Below, piece by piece: positions 6,716 through 14,555 of a stretch of DNA of 15,588 bases. The DNA comes from Rickettsiales bacterium UBA4311. Its GTDB lineage: Bacteria; Pseudomonadota; Alphaproteobacteria; Rickettsiales; Deianiraeaceae. The stretch spans positions 1 to 15,588 of the forward strand of contig DGUL01000011.1 in assembly GCA_002394665.1 (NCBI GenBank). Direction: 5' to 3'. Every line of letters starts with the position of its first letter. Position 1 is the stretch's first letter. The translations under genes were made by a program, and so were the position numbers. The notes under the pieces were generated by a model. That model saw only the letters and a program-made list of their open reading frames with translations. It was not told the DNA's origin and ran no database searches.

Positions 6716-7951
6716 ATGGAACAAAAAGAGGTATTGAATAAATTTTTATTGAAAATCATAAAAAACTACGAAGTAGAGGCTTTTGATTGTCAGATATTTA
6801 TTTCATTTTTATCTGTTTTTTTCAAAAAAAATATTGGTTCCGATGTTTTAGTTCAACAATTTGAGGTTTATTTTTGCAGGGAAGTTGCTTATAAAATAAA
6901 TTCGTTTGAAGATTTCAAGAAAGAAATTAAAAAGGACGAGAAGGCTAAAAGATGGGAGGTATTTAAAGCTATTGCAGAAAGTTTTGACAATCATTTAAAA
7001 AAAAAAAACGATTTTTCTATTGAAGAATTAGCAAACAATTTGTTGAGTGAAATAAACGATATTTTACAAAAATACAAAATTGACACCAAAAACACAGAGG
7101 AATATATTCAACCAAGTTTTGACAATATTGAGAAAGAAAAAACATTTTTGTTAACTCCTACTGGTGGAATTAAAATGTTAAATAACAATCCATACGAATT
7201 TTTTGTGAGAAAAGTTTTAAATCTCCAATCAATTGGTGATTGGAATGAAGTAATTGATGTACGACTTTATGGAACGATAATTCACGAAATTATGGAAAAC
7301 TTTGCACGTAAATGCAGTAAAGAATGGATTACTGCGGAAAAAATCAATAAAGAATTATTTGATGAAAGTTGTAATTATGTTTTTCAAAAAAATGATTTTG
7401 AGTTTGACGATTTTTTAAAATTTAAGTTGAAAAAAGTCTGCGAAATTGCCGTTGAACTGGAAAAACGAGCAAAAAAAAACAATCTTATTGTTGAAGTAGA
7501 AAAAAAAGTTGGAATGTTTTTTCGTGGTTTGAAGTTTGAAGCAAGGATTGATAGATTTGAAATTGATAAAGTTAATAAGAAGATATACGTTTATGATTTC
7601 AAAACAGGAACTCCGCCAAAACAAAATGAAGAAATGAACGGCACGAAGACACAATTATTGATTATAGGTTTTATACTTTCTCGTTTAAAAGAATATGAAA
7701 ATTACAAAATTGAAAAGCTTGCTTATATTGAATTGAGCGGAAAAAATAAAGCACAGAATACGAGTATCGAAGCTGAAGCAATTACGAACGTAGAAGGCAA
7801 TTTAAATGAGTTATTATCAAGTTTTTTTAATGAAAATAAAAATCATATATTGCCAGCAGTGGAAAAAATGTTTTTTATACAAAAAAATGCTTTTAGTTCA
7901 TACAACAGCGACATTGAGTTAATGAAATTTGCACGATGTAGTTTTGTGTAG
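6716..7951 (+). CDS. AddB/RecB-type PD-(D/E)XK nuclease domain protein
   Basis: The 411-residue product has a helical N-terminal region (about 1-145) and then a RecB-family nuclease domain. The motifs appear in order: GTIIHEIMENF with His190, the acidic strand VEVEKK, FEARIDRFEID with Asp279, VYDFKTG with Asp294 and Lys296, and TQLLIIG with Gln313. These match the His, Asp, Asp-x-Lys and QL motifs of AddB/RecB nucleases, and the end (ELMKFARCSFV) resembles the ARVREW-like end of AddB. AddB of alphaproteobacteria is about 1000 residues with an inactivated helicase part; here only the nuclease end is present, so the gene is either a truncated addB or a stand-alone nuclease. The start is the ATG at 6716; a GTG lies two codons earlier. 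It contains an in-frame A12 tract (6997-7008). Confidence 0.8.
   Translation: MEQKEVLNKFLLKIIKNYEVEAFDCQIFISFLSVFFKKNIGSDVLVQQFEVYFCREVAYKINSFEDFKKEIKKDEKAKRWEVFKAIAESFDNHLKKKNDFSIEELANNLLSEINDILQKYKIDTKNTEEYIQPSFDNIEKEKTFLLTPTGGIKMLNNNPYEFFVRKVLNLQSIGDWNEVIDVRLYGTIIHEIMENFARKCSKEWITAEKINKELFDESCNYVFQKNDFEFDDFLKFKLKKVCEIAVELEKRAKKNNLIVEVEKKVGMFFRGLKFEARIDRFEIDKVNKKIYVYDFKTGTPPKQNEEMNGTKTQLLIIGFILSRLKEYENYKIEKLAYIELSGKNKAQNTSIEAEAITNVEGNLNELLSSFFNENKNHILPAVEKMFFIQKNAFSSYNSDIELMKFARCSFV
6997..7008 (+). other. A12 homopolymer inside the nuclease gene
   Basis: Twelve A residues encode Leu(third base)-Lys-Lys-Lys-Asn in the frame that continues correctly into the nuclease motifs. It is a slippage-prone site that is in frame at DNA level, unlike the A9 tract at 4077-4085. 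Confidence 0.7.
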
Positions 7952-7996
7952 TTTTGACTTTTATTTTTTGTACTCTCTCAATTAAAAGTATTCACT

Positions 7997-8905
7997 TTGC
8001 GAACAGAAAATTGTAATATTGCCATTGGTTGTTTTTTTTATCTTTTTGCAATGTTTATTTCAGTTTTTATAAGTGTCTTTCTAAAAAAAGCGATATTGAC
8101 TTACGATATTCCTTCTTTGGAAGTTATGTCAGTGTTTCAAGGGACTATACTTTGTATAATTCTACCACTAATGATAAAGACAAGATTTCAATTTTTTAGA
8201 AAAAGTGCATTAAAATTAAACCTCGCTCGCAATATTCTGTACGCTTTGTCGCTTTATGTCTTTTATTCTTCATTAAAATTTATACCTATCAATGTAAATA
8301 TAGGTGTTCAGTTTTTGGCTCCTGTTTTATCAAGTATTTTGGCAATTCTTTTTTTAAAAGAAAAAAATTCATCTCTTGCTTGGGTATCTCTTTTTGTTTG
8401 TATAATTGGAGCTTTTTTTATTCGTGGTGGTTTTTCCAAAATTGAAGGTAATTTAGAATTGCGAGCATATTTTTTATTGTTTTTATTTATCTTTTTTCGT
8501 TCTTTTGGAAATATATTAAACAGAAAGTTAGCTTTAAAATACGACACTATGGAGCTAATTTTTTACTCTCATACGATTATGTTTTCTTTATCTTTTACTT
8601 TTATGTTGTTGCTTGGTGATTATAAAGCTTTGCCTATTGGCGTCTTTTTATCATTGTGTTTGGCTGGTTTTTTTTATTTCATTGAATACGCTTTGATTTT
8701 TAGAGCATTTAAACATTGTTCGGTTTTAACCATTCAACCGCTTGAATTTTCAAAAATGATTTATGCAATAATTCTTTCAAACATTTTCTTAAATGAAGCT
8801 CCAACAATTTATCAAGTTTTTGGAAGTTTGATAATACTTTCTGGTTTTGGGTTAACAATTTTGAATAAAAAAAACAATAAGGAATTATCAAGGAAAAAAA
8901 TATAA
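7997..8905 (+). CDS. EamA-family (DMT superfamily) permease
   Basis: The 302-residue protein is almost entirely hydrophobic, with about ten predicted membrane helices arranged as two five-helix EamA repeats, which is the usual length and architecture of drug/metabolite transporters of the inner membrane. The end of each repeat shows the familiar pattern: FLAPVLSSILAILFLKEKNS in the first and QPLEFSKMIYAIILSNIFLNEAPTIYQVFGSLIILSG in the second. The substrate is unknown; relatives in Rickettsiales import S-adenosylmethionine, and others export amino acids or purines. I chose the TTG at 7997 because it keeps the complete first helix; the first in-frame ATG, at 8051, would cut into it. It lies 45 bp after the nuclease gene and converges on the alcohol dehydrogenase. 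Confidence 0.85.
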   Translation: MRTENCNIAIGCFFYLFAMFISVFISVFLKKAILTYDIPSLEVMSVFQGTILCIILPLMIKTRFQFFRKSALKLNLARNILYALSLYVFYSSLKFIPINVNIGVQFLAPVLSSILAILFLKEKNSSLAWVSLFVCIIGAFFIRGGFSKIEGNLELRAYFLLFLFIFFRSFGNILNRKLALKYDTMELIFYSHTIMFSLSFTFMLLLGDYKALPIGVFLSLCLAGFFYFIEYALIFRAFKHCSVLTIQPLEFSKMIYAIILSNIFLNEAPTIYQVFGSLIILSGFGLTILNKKNNKELSRKKI

Positions 8906-8996
8906 AGAAAAATACTACAAAGATACGACAAAAAAAAATGCAACCAGAGAACAAGCAATTTTAAGAAATAATTGTAAAAGCAAAGACAAAAAGGAA

Positions 8997-9027
8997 CAAA
9001 AAGTCGTCTTATTTAAACGACTTTTTG
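8997..9027. terminator. Bidirectional intrinsic terminator
   Basis: A perfect 11-bp inverted repeat (CAAAAAGTCGT at 8997-9007 and its complement at 9017-9027) with a 9-base loop. Each arm ends in a run of five T on the respective transcript, so it can end both the permease transcript (+) and the alcohol dehydrogenase transcript (-). The stop codon of the dehydrogenase (9009-9011) lies in the loop and its last codons form one arm. Confidence 0.75.
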
Positions 9028-10229
9028 TATATCTCAATGCAATCTTCAAGAGAAAGTTCAACTCTATCGGCACCGAATAGCATTCCCATGCAACTTATTG
9101 CGTTTTGAGCCATTTTTTCAAATTCGTCTTCTGTAATGCCGTAGTCTGACATTTTTAAATTTGCGACTCCACACTCTTCTTGCAATCTTTTTAGTTCAAC
9201 AATAAAATCGCTTGGTTCTTTTGCTTCTTTATTTCCCAACATTTTTGCCATTTTAACAAATCTTTCAGGGCAAGCACCTTTTTCAATAAAATGTTCGTAA
9301 TAAGCAACTGAAATCATAATTAAGCCAGCACCATGCGGAAGATTTGGATGGTAAGCAGAAAGAGCGTGTTCCAAAGAATGTTCGCTTGTGCAACTCCCGA
9401 CATTCATAGCAAATGACGACAACGAAGAAGCAAAAGCAACACGCTCGCGAGCCTCTTGGTCGTTCCCATCTTTAACCGCACGAGCTAAAAATCCACCGAT
9501 ATTTTTAATAGCTTCTTTTGCAACCATATCGCTCGCAAAGTTGGCTTGATTTGCGGTGAAAACTTCTGTGCTATGAAATAATGCATCAAAACCTTGATAA
9601 GCAGTTAATTCTGGACTTACGCTTCTTGTCAAATCAGGGTCGCATATTGCCAACATTGGGTGCTCTGCGAAAAATGCAGTTTTTTCATTTGTTTCTGTAT
9701 TAGTAATTACAGCACCACTGTCGCTTTCACTGCCTGTCCCAGAGGTTAAAGTAATGCAAACCAAAGGCAAAGATAAATTTTCTGCCATTTGTTGCCCGCC
9801 TGTTCCAAATTGAATATAATCCCATAAATCACCTTCGTTCATTGCCATTGCACATATTCCTTTTGCTGCGTCCATAACACTACCGCCACCGATAGCAATA
9901 ACAATATCGCATTCATTTTCACGAGCGAATTTTGCACCTTCCATTACCATTTCTTTTGTTGGATTTGAGCCAATACGATTAAAAATAGCATACTGCATTT
10001 TGATTTCGTTTCCGTTTTCGTCTTCGTCCACTACGAGCTCACTAATTTGTTCTATAACTTTACTTAAAGCTCCACTTTTTTCAGCACTTTTACCATTTGA
10101 TGTGACTATCAAAGCTTTTTGCCCATACGGCATATGCTCGGCAAGCGAATTTATGGCACCAGAGCCAAAAACTATATTCGTTGGAACAAACCAATTATAT
10201 TTAGGATTGGAGTTTAAAAAAGTTGTCAT
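9009..10229 (-). CDS. Iron-type (group III) alcohol dehydrogenase
   Basis: The 406-residue protein belongs to the metal-dependent alcohol dehydrogenase family that includes butanol dehydrogenase and YqhD-like aldehyde reductases. The nucleotide-binding motif GGGSVMDAAK is at 114-123 and the LTSGTGSESDSGAVIT block is at 161-176. Expected metal ligands are present: Asp215 and His219 in GFDALFHSTE, His284 in SEHSLEH and His299 in NLPHGAG. It interconverts a short-chain alcohol and aldehyde with NAD(P)H in the cytoplasm; the substrate is not determined by sequence. I chose the ATG at 10229 (MTTFLNSNPKYNWFVPT), which fits the family N-terminus; an upstream ATG at 10265 would add 12 atypical residues and overlap the palindrome region. 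It is divergent from rpiB. Confidence 0.93.
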   Translation of the reverse strand: MTTFLNSNPKYNWFVPTNIVFGSGAINSLAEHMPYGQKALIVTSNGKSAEKSGALSKVIEQISELVVDEDENGNEIKMQYAIFNRIGSNPTKEMVMEGAKFARENECDIVIAIGGGSVMDAAKGICAMAMNEGDLWDYIQFGTGGQQMAENLSLPLVCITLTSGTGSESDSGAVITNTETNEKTAFFAEHPMLAICDPDLTRSVSPELTAYQGFDALFHSTEVFTANQANFASDMVAKEAIKNIGGFLARAVKDGNDQEARERVAFASSLSSFAMNVGSCTSEHSLEHALSAYHPNLPHGAGLIMISVAYYEHFIEKGACPERFVKMAKMLGNKEAKEPSDFIVELKRLQEECGVANLKMSDYGITEDEFEKMAQNAISCMGMLFGADRVELSLEDCIEIYKKSFK

Positions 10230-10265
10230 AAATAACTGTACACAAAAATAATATTTATCTTTCAA

Positions 10266-10294
10266 AAAGTCAATTGTTTTAACAATTTGACTTT
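10266..10294. promoter_or_regulatory. Imperfect palindrome between alcohol dehydrogenase and rpiB
   Basis: AAAGTCAATTGTT (10266-10278) is followed after two bases by AACAATTTGACTTT (10281-10294), which is its complement with a single extra base. The centre, about 10280, lies midway between the two divergent start codons (10229 and 10330). Because it is upstream of both genes a terminator role is unlikely; an operator or transcript hairpin in a shared control region is more plausible. No regulator can be named. Confidence 0.45.
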
Positions 10295-10329
10295 AATGTT
10301 TTGTAAAATTTTTTTCTGCAAAATGCTTT

Positions 10330-10803
10330 ATGCATTCAGATACTATAAAAATTTTTTTAGCTTCGGATCACGGAGGGTTAGAATTTAAGGAATTTATAAA
10401 AACAATAAATTTTGGAGAAATTAACAGCAAGAGAATTGAAATTATTGATTGTGGCACGAACTCAAAAGAAAGTGTGCATTATCCAATATTTGGAAAAAAA
10501 GCTATTGAAGAATTACTTAAATACGTTCCAGAAGATAAAGGGGCAAAACAAGAAACTTTTGCGATTTTAGTTTGCACGACAGGCATTGGTATGAGTATGT
10601 TAGCAAATAAATATGAAAAGATAAGGGCAAGTTTATGTCATTTTGTGGAAGAAGCTGAGTTAACAAGAAAACACAACAATGCTAATGTTTTATGTATAGG
10701 ACAGAAATTTACCGATAAAAACATATTAGAGGGTATTATCAAGGCATTTATAACAACAGATTTTGAAGGCGGTAGGCACGAGGAGAGAATTAAAATGTTT
10801 TAA
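10330..10803 (+). CDS. rpiB: Ribose-5-phosphate isomerase B
   Basis: This 157-residue enzyme of the RpiB/LacAB family interconverts ribose 5-phosphate and ribulose 5-phosphate in the non-oxidative pentose phosphate pathway and supplies ribose for nucleotides. It shows the N-terminal FLASDHGG motif (residues 9-16), the CTTGIGMSMLANK phosphate-binding and active-site stretch with Cys82, His104 in the SLCHFVEEAELTRKHNNANVLCIG segment, and the FEGGRHEERI ending. The usual Asp before Tyr-Pro in the family motif (VDYP) is His50 here (VHYP), a small oddity. The start at 10330 fits the family length of about 145-155. It is divergent from the alcohol dehydrogenase with a palindrome between them, and convergent with fmt. 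Confidence 0.95.
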   Translation: MHSDTIKIFLASDHGGLEFKEFIKTINFGEINSKRIEIIDCGTNSKESVHYPIFGKKAIEELLKYVPEDKGAKQETFAILVCTTGIGMSMLANKYEKIRASLCHFVEEAELTRKHNNANVLCIGQKFTDKNILEGIIKAFITTDFEGGRHEERIKMF

Positions 10804-10870
10804 TTGATTGAGAATATTACGAATTTCTTATCGTTTAGTTTTGCCATGTGTGTATATTTAGAGAAGTATG

Positions 10871-11794
10871 TCACTTTAAACCATTTAAAAAATCCTTTAT
10901 ATTAGTAGGCTTTTTCCCTTCTTTTTGTAATATCGTTGGCTTAATTTTTCCGTTTTTCAAAACAATCTCGCCGGTGTTTTTGTCAAAATCTTTGAAAGCA
11001 AATTCTCCTATTTGAATGGTTGCTTCAATAATTTTTACCCTTATGCCATCAAGCATAAAATAACAACATCCATGATTATTGAATGCGCGAATTTTATTAA
11101 ATGTTTTTACTGCATCAAGGCTTTTATCATTTAAATCAATAAATAACTCACTTTTTTCAATCTTATTTGCATAAATCATTCCTTCTTCGGTTTGTTTTTC
11201 AAAATGTATTTGTCCATTTTGGCATTTTTTTATAGTTTCAACCATAAGTTTTGCTCCAATTTTTGCAATTTCTGGAACAATCTCTTTCGCTGTATCGGTT
11301 TGCTTAATTGTATAATTCTTCCTGATTGCAACATCACCAGTATCAAGTCCAATATCAACTTTCATTATGCATATTTCCGTTGAAGTTTCGCCATTTTCAA
11401 TAGCACGTTCTATTGGACTTGCACCGCGATATTTTGGCAATGCAGAAGGGTGAAGATTTAAAATTTCGTATCTCGGAATGTCAATTACGTCTTTCGTTAT
11501 TATTTTTCCATACGCAACAACTACAATAAAATCAAGGTCTTGTTCTTTTAATTTTGCTACAAGTTCGGTATTATTTTTCAAGGTTTTAGGTGTAAAAATC
11601 AAATCTGCGTCAAACCCATTTTGAATTGCGAAATCATAAACTACATTATTTGAAACTTTTTTCCCTCTGTTTTTTTCAGCCGGCGGTAGCGTTACTATAC
11701 TTTTTACTTCGATATTTTCATCATTTAAAAGCTCCGCAAGGGTAGGGATAGAAAATTCAGCAGAACCAAAAAATGAAATTTTTATAGGAGGCAC
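10871..11794 (-). CDS. fmt: Methionyl-tRNA formyltransferase
   Basis: The enzyme formylates initiator Met-tRNA using 10-formyl-tetrahydrofolate. The 307-residue sequence starts IKISFFGSAEFSIPTL (family: KIxFxGTPxFA), has the ILNLHPSALPKYRGASPI block with catalytic Asn113 and His115 and the SLLPxxRGxxPI-like segment, and DIGLDTGD with catalytic Asp151. The C-terminal part (FNKIRAFNNHGCCYFMLDGIRVKI) matches the tRNA-binding domain and the length is normal (about 310-315). There is no ATG in a suitable position; I chose GTG at 11794, whose second residue begins just before the conserved beta strand. It lies 68 bp downstream of the small hypothetical gene on the same strand. Confidence 0.95.
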   Translation of the reverse strand: MPPIKISFFGSAEFSIPTLAELLNDENIEVKSIVTLPPAEKNRGKKVSNNVVYDFAIQNGFDADLIFTPKTLKNNTELVAKLKEQDLDFIVVVAYGKIITKDVIDIPRYEILNLHPSALPKYRGASPIERAIENGETSTEICIMKVDIGLDTGDVAIRKNYTIKQTDTAKEIVPEIAKIGAKLMVETIKKCQNGQIHFEKQTEEGMIYANKIEKSELFIDLNDKSLDAVKTFNKIRAFNNHGCCYFMLDGIRVKIIEATIQIGEFAFKDFDKNTGEIVLKNGKIKPTILQKEGKKPTNIKDFLNGLK

Positions 11795-11862
11795 AAAAGC
11801 ACAGAAGGATGAAACGTATTGTTTTAATTTTCAATTAATTATTTCAATGTTAATATGATTTT

Positions 11863-12390
11863 TTATTTAATCAAAGTATTCAATTCCCTATTTTCAAAAT
11901 TAAATTGATTGATTATATTTTTTCCAATTTGTCCAAAACTTTTAGCCATAAAAGGCATAAGATTTTGGTTTTCTTTCGCAATCTCTTTTGCATTGTCAAT
12001 TACGACCTTTCTGGTTTTCAAGTTTTCTATCAAAGATTTTGCAAAAAATGCTTGTTTTTCAATATTGCTTTTTTGCAAATACTCCTGCATTTTTAAGCCA
12101 TTTTTTTCAACAATATATTGTAATTTTTTCTGTTCTGCTTCACTCATTTTTTTGGACCACAAATCTTTTAAAATAGCAATAGCAATCTCATACATATTTG
12201 CCTTATCTTTTTCTTGTTTTTCTTCCGCAATTCTTCGTTTATCTTCCAATTTTTCAAGGCATTCGTTTTGAGACATATCGGCAGATTTAAACTCATTTAT
12301 TTCCTCACTTATCTTTTCTTGAAGCTTGTTGGCTCCTTGTTTTTTCTCCATCTCCTCCCTTAATTTTCTAATCGCTTCCTTCATTGACAT
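11863..12390 (-). CDS. Hypothetical charged, helical protein
   Basis: I do not recognise this 175-residue protein. It is very rich in Lys, Glu, Gln and Asn, has no signal peptide or membrane segment, and its first 75 residues look like a continuous charged helix or coiled coil (AIRKLREEMEKK, EISEEINEFK-like heptads). The C-terminal third is less charged and has a Gly-containing amphipathic stretch (MPFMAKSFGQIGKNIINQF). Codon use resembles its neighbours and a good promoter lies just upstream (12406-12433), which supports a real gene. An internal ATG two codons in (12384) is an alternative start. It precedes fmt on the same strand and diverges from the mlaD-like gene, with no clear functional link. 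Confidence 0.75.
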   Translation of the reverse strand: MSMKEAIRKLREEMEKKQGANKLQEKISEEINEFKSADMSQNECLEKLEDKRRIAEEKQEKDKANMYEIAIAILKDLWSKKMSEAEQKKLQYIVEKNGLKMQEYLQKSNIEKQAFFAKSLIENLKTRKVVIDNAKEIAKENQNLMPFMAKSFGQIGKNIINQFNFENRELNTLIK

Positions 12391-12405
12391 AAAAAAAGTC
12401 GTATC

Positions 12406-12433
12406 ATTTTATCTTTATAAAAGAAAATATCAA
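12406..12433 (-). promoter_or_regulatory. Sigma-70-type promoter for the hypothetical gene
   Basis: On the minus strand TTGATA (12433-12428) is followed after 16 bases by TAAAAT (12411-12406). Predicted transcription starts about 10 bases before the ATG at 12390, a very short leader. This is the best-matching promoter of an otherwise weakly marked window. Confidence 0.5.
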
Positions 12434-12474
12434 ATCTTGATTATTAAATTCAGACTGCTTTTTCTCTCTTGTAT

Positions 12475-12933
12475 ATGGGAAATAAAAAATCGTTGGAAGC
12501 AATTATTGGTGGGATTATCTTGCTCGTATGCACGTTGTTTTTTTCACATTTTATAAAAGTTAATAATCTAACAACAAAAGGCGAAGTTTATAAGGAGATT
12601 TTATATGCAAAATTTAATAATATAGAAGGAATAAAAATAGGTTCAGAAGTAAAAATTGCCGGTGTTCGCGTTGGTGTTGTTAAAGATTTAAAACTTGATA
12701 CAAATACCTTCCAAGTAAAGGCAAAACTAAATGTTGCAGAAAATTTAAATATTCCAAGTGACTCCGTTATAGCTGTGACAAGTAGCGGTTTATTGGGTGG
12801 AAAGTTTCTAAATATAAAGCCCGGTATTGAGGATAATTTTTTAATAAATGGTGCTTCTTTTTCGTCAACTCAGTCAAGCTTAAATTTGGAAGACTTAATT
12901 GGTAAAGTCGTTGCAGCTTTTAGTAGCAAATAA
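12475..12933 (+). CDS. mlaD: MlaD-type MCE-domain lipid-transport protein
   Basis: This 152-residue protein has an N-terminal membrane anchor (residues about 8-27, LEAIIGGIILLVCTLFF) and a single MCE domain at about 36-115, containing the typical NNIEGIKIGSEVKIAGVRVGVVKDLKLD strand pair and the SSGLLGGKFLNIKPG end. MlaD is the periplasmic substrate-binding subunit, forming a hexameric ring, of the Mla ABC system that moves phospholipids between inner and outer membrane. The length fits alphaproteobacterial MlaD. The ATG at 12475 is preferred; a TTG two codons earlier is in frame. The partner genes mlaE and mlaF are not in the window. It lies 14 bp upstream of obgE and is probably co-transcribed with it. 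Confidence 0.9.
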   Translation: MGNKKSLEAIIGGIILLVCTLFFSHFIKVNNLTTKGEVYKEILYAKFNNIEGIKIGSEVKIAGVRVGVVKDLKLDTNTFQVKAKLNVAENLNIPSDSVIAVTSSGLLGGKFLNIKPGIEDNFLINGASFSSTQSSLNLEDLIGKVVAAFSSK

Positions 12934-12947
12934 TACAAGTTAAAACT

Positions 12948-13943
12948 ATGGCGGATCATCGTTTTTTTGATGAGGTAAATATTTATGTAAAAGCTGGCGA
13001 CGGCGGGAACGGGTGTTGTAGTTTTAGACGAGTAAAATACATTCCTCGCGGAGGCTCAGATGGAGGAAACGGCGGAGACGGCGGAAATGTTATACTTGAA
13101 GCTTCAAACAACTTGAATACTTTGCTTTACTTCCATTATAATGTACATCATCGTGGAGAAAATGGCAAAAGCGGTGCCGGTGCGAATATGCAAGGTGCAA
13201 GCGGGGAAGATAAAATCATAAAAACTCCAATAGGAACGCAAATTTATAACCAAGATGGCTCCCTTATGCTTGCAGATTTGTCAAAAGATGGCGAGAAATT
13301 CGTGATTGCAAAAGGCGGACGCGGAGGAATTGGTAATATGATGTTTAAAACGTCCGTCAACCAAGCTCCAAGAAAAGCGACGCCCGGGGAAAAAGGCGAA
13401 GAAGGATGGTTTAAGTTAAAATTAAAAATGATTTCTGATGTTGGTCTTGTTGGTTTGCCAAATGCTGGAAAGTCCAGCTTAATTACTACCTTAACGAATG
13501 CAAAATCACAAATCGGCGACTATCCATTTACTACATTAAAACCAATTTTAGGAGTTTTGCGACGAGGGCGAGGTAAAATTGTATTGTGCGATATTCCCGG
13601 GCTAATTGAAAACGCACATCAAGGCGTTGGTTTAGGAGATAAATTTTTAAAACACATTGAAAGATGTAAAATTTTACTACATATTTTAGATGTGTCTTCC
13701 GCAAATTTAAACGAAGATTATAAAGCCATCAAAAAAGAATTGGAGTTATACAACAAAGATATTTTAAAGAAGAATATAATTATCATTTTCAACAAAATTG
13801 ATTTGATAGGAGAAGACGAATTGAAAAAAAAAGTTCAAGATTTTAAGAAAAAATTTAAAAAAACACCAATTTGCATTTCAACAGCGACTTCCGAAGGTAT
13901 TCAGCAAATTCCAAAGTTGCTTTTTTCAATCCTAAAAAATTGA
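12948..13943 (+). CDS. obgE: Obg-family GTPase
   Basis: ObgE/CgtA is an essential, slow GTPase that binds the large ribosomal subunit and acts in its late assembly. The 331-residue protein has the glycine-rich Obg domain at about 1-158 (VKAGDGGNGCCSFRR, GGSDGGNGGDGG, KGGRGGIGN) and a GTPase domain with G1 GLPNAGKS at 169-176, G2 Thr195/Thr196, G3 DIPG at 215-218 and G4 NKID at 282-285, followed by STATSEG as G5. It lacks the variable C-terminal extension seen in Escherichia coli (about 390 residues), which is common in alphaproteobacteria with compact genomes. It follows mlaD by 14 bp and converges on the CcmB-like gene with only 10 bp between stops. Confidence 0.97.
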   Translation: MADHRFFDEVNIYVKAGDGGNGCCSFRRVKYIPRGGSDGGNGGDGGNVILEASNNLNTLLYFHYNVHHRGENGKSGAGANMQGASGEDKIIKTPIGTQIYNQDGSLMLADLSKDGEKFVIAKGGRGGIGNMMFKTSVNQAPRKATPGEKGEEGWFKLKLKMISDVGLVGLPNAGKSSLITTLTNAKSQIGDYPFTTLKPILGVLRRGRGKIVLCDIPGLIENAHQGVGLGDKFLKHIERCKILLHILDVSSANLNEDYKAIKKELELYNKDILKKNIIIIFNKIDLIGEDELKKKVQDFKKKFKKTPICISTATSEGIQQIPKLLFSILKN

Positions 13944-13953
13944 TAAACAAAAC

Positions 13954-14544
13954 TCAAGAAGCTGTTTTTTTTATCAAAAATTTACAAGATAACAGAAACT
14001 CAGAGGCAAAAATTAAAATAAACCAATGTAAATTTGCAACCAAGCTTACTTGTGGCGAAAAAAGCAATAAACAAAACAATGGCAGTAAAGGAATTTTCAA
14101 AGCGATGTAAATTTTCAAGCTGGAAACAACAAAGAATAAAGCATCAAGGATACAGAAAAAAATTGATAAAACTACTAAAAGCCAGATTTGATTTTCAATA
14201 AATGGTAAAAATATCAATGTTATTACCCAAAAAGGACAACATAAACTTACTAAAAACGACAAAACTTCCAATTTTAGATTAAAAAAGCTCCTGTTCAAAA
14301 CAAAGAAGTTAAAAAAATTTTGTTTTCTTAAATGTGAAAATGTAAAAGCGAAACAAAGAAGTATAAAAACAATATCAACACAAAAAAGTAAGCCTATTGC
14401 GGTGCTGTTTTGTCTATAAAAAATCAAAGCAATGTTTAACAAAAGGAAAAAAAACAAGCAAAAAAAACCCCCACACTTATACTCTTGAAAAAAAACTATA
14501 TCAAATTTCAAAAAACTCGTTGTTCTTTTTAGAAAATAAAGCAT
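13954..14544 (-). CDS. CcmB-like heme exporter subunit (polytopic membrane protein)
   Basis: The 196-residue protein has about six hydrophobic segments. Its order of features matches CcmB: an N-terminal charged lead into the first helix (FLKFDIVFFQEYKCGGFF, family R-D-L...R-x-G-G), a cytoplasmic loop after helix two (FSHLRKQNFFNFFVLNRSFF, where the family has L-F-R-D-D-x-E-D-G-x-L-x-x-L-L-L-S), and a final Pro-rich stretch (ALKIPLLPLFCLLLFSPQVSL, family LPLYIPVLIFG). CcmB is the membrane partner of CcmA in cytochrome c maturation. The primary similarity is diffuse and no other ccm gene is in the window, so this is a tentative call; another small membrane protein is possible. It lies 11 bp after the EamA permease on the same strand. 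Confidence 0.5.
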   Translation of the reverse strand: MLYFLKRTTSFLKFDIVFFQEYKCGGFFCLFFFLLLNIALIFYRQNSTAIGLLFCVDIVFILLCFAFTFSHLRKQNFFNFFVLNRSFFNLKLEVLSFLVSLCCPFWVITLIFLPFIENQIWLLVVLSIFFCILDALFFVVSSLKIYIALKIPLLPLFCLLLFSPQVSLVANLHWFILIFASEFLLSCKFLIKKTAS

Positions 14545-14555
14545 ATCAATGGCTT

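Noticed and set aside
11905..12556. Several plus-strand frames opposite or beside the small hypothetical gene
   Set aside because: They are Phe/Cys/Ser-rich antisense shadows of the Lys/Glu-rich minus-strand gene or overlap the mlaD start in another frame.
13871..14110. Plus-strand frame overlapping the obgE end
   Set aside because: It starts inside obgE and runs antisense to the CcmB-like gene; the composition is that of an antisense shadow.
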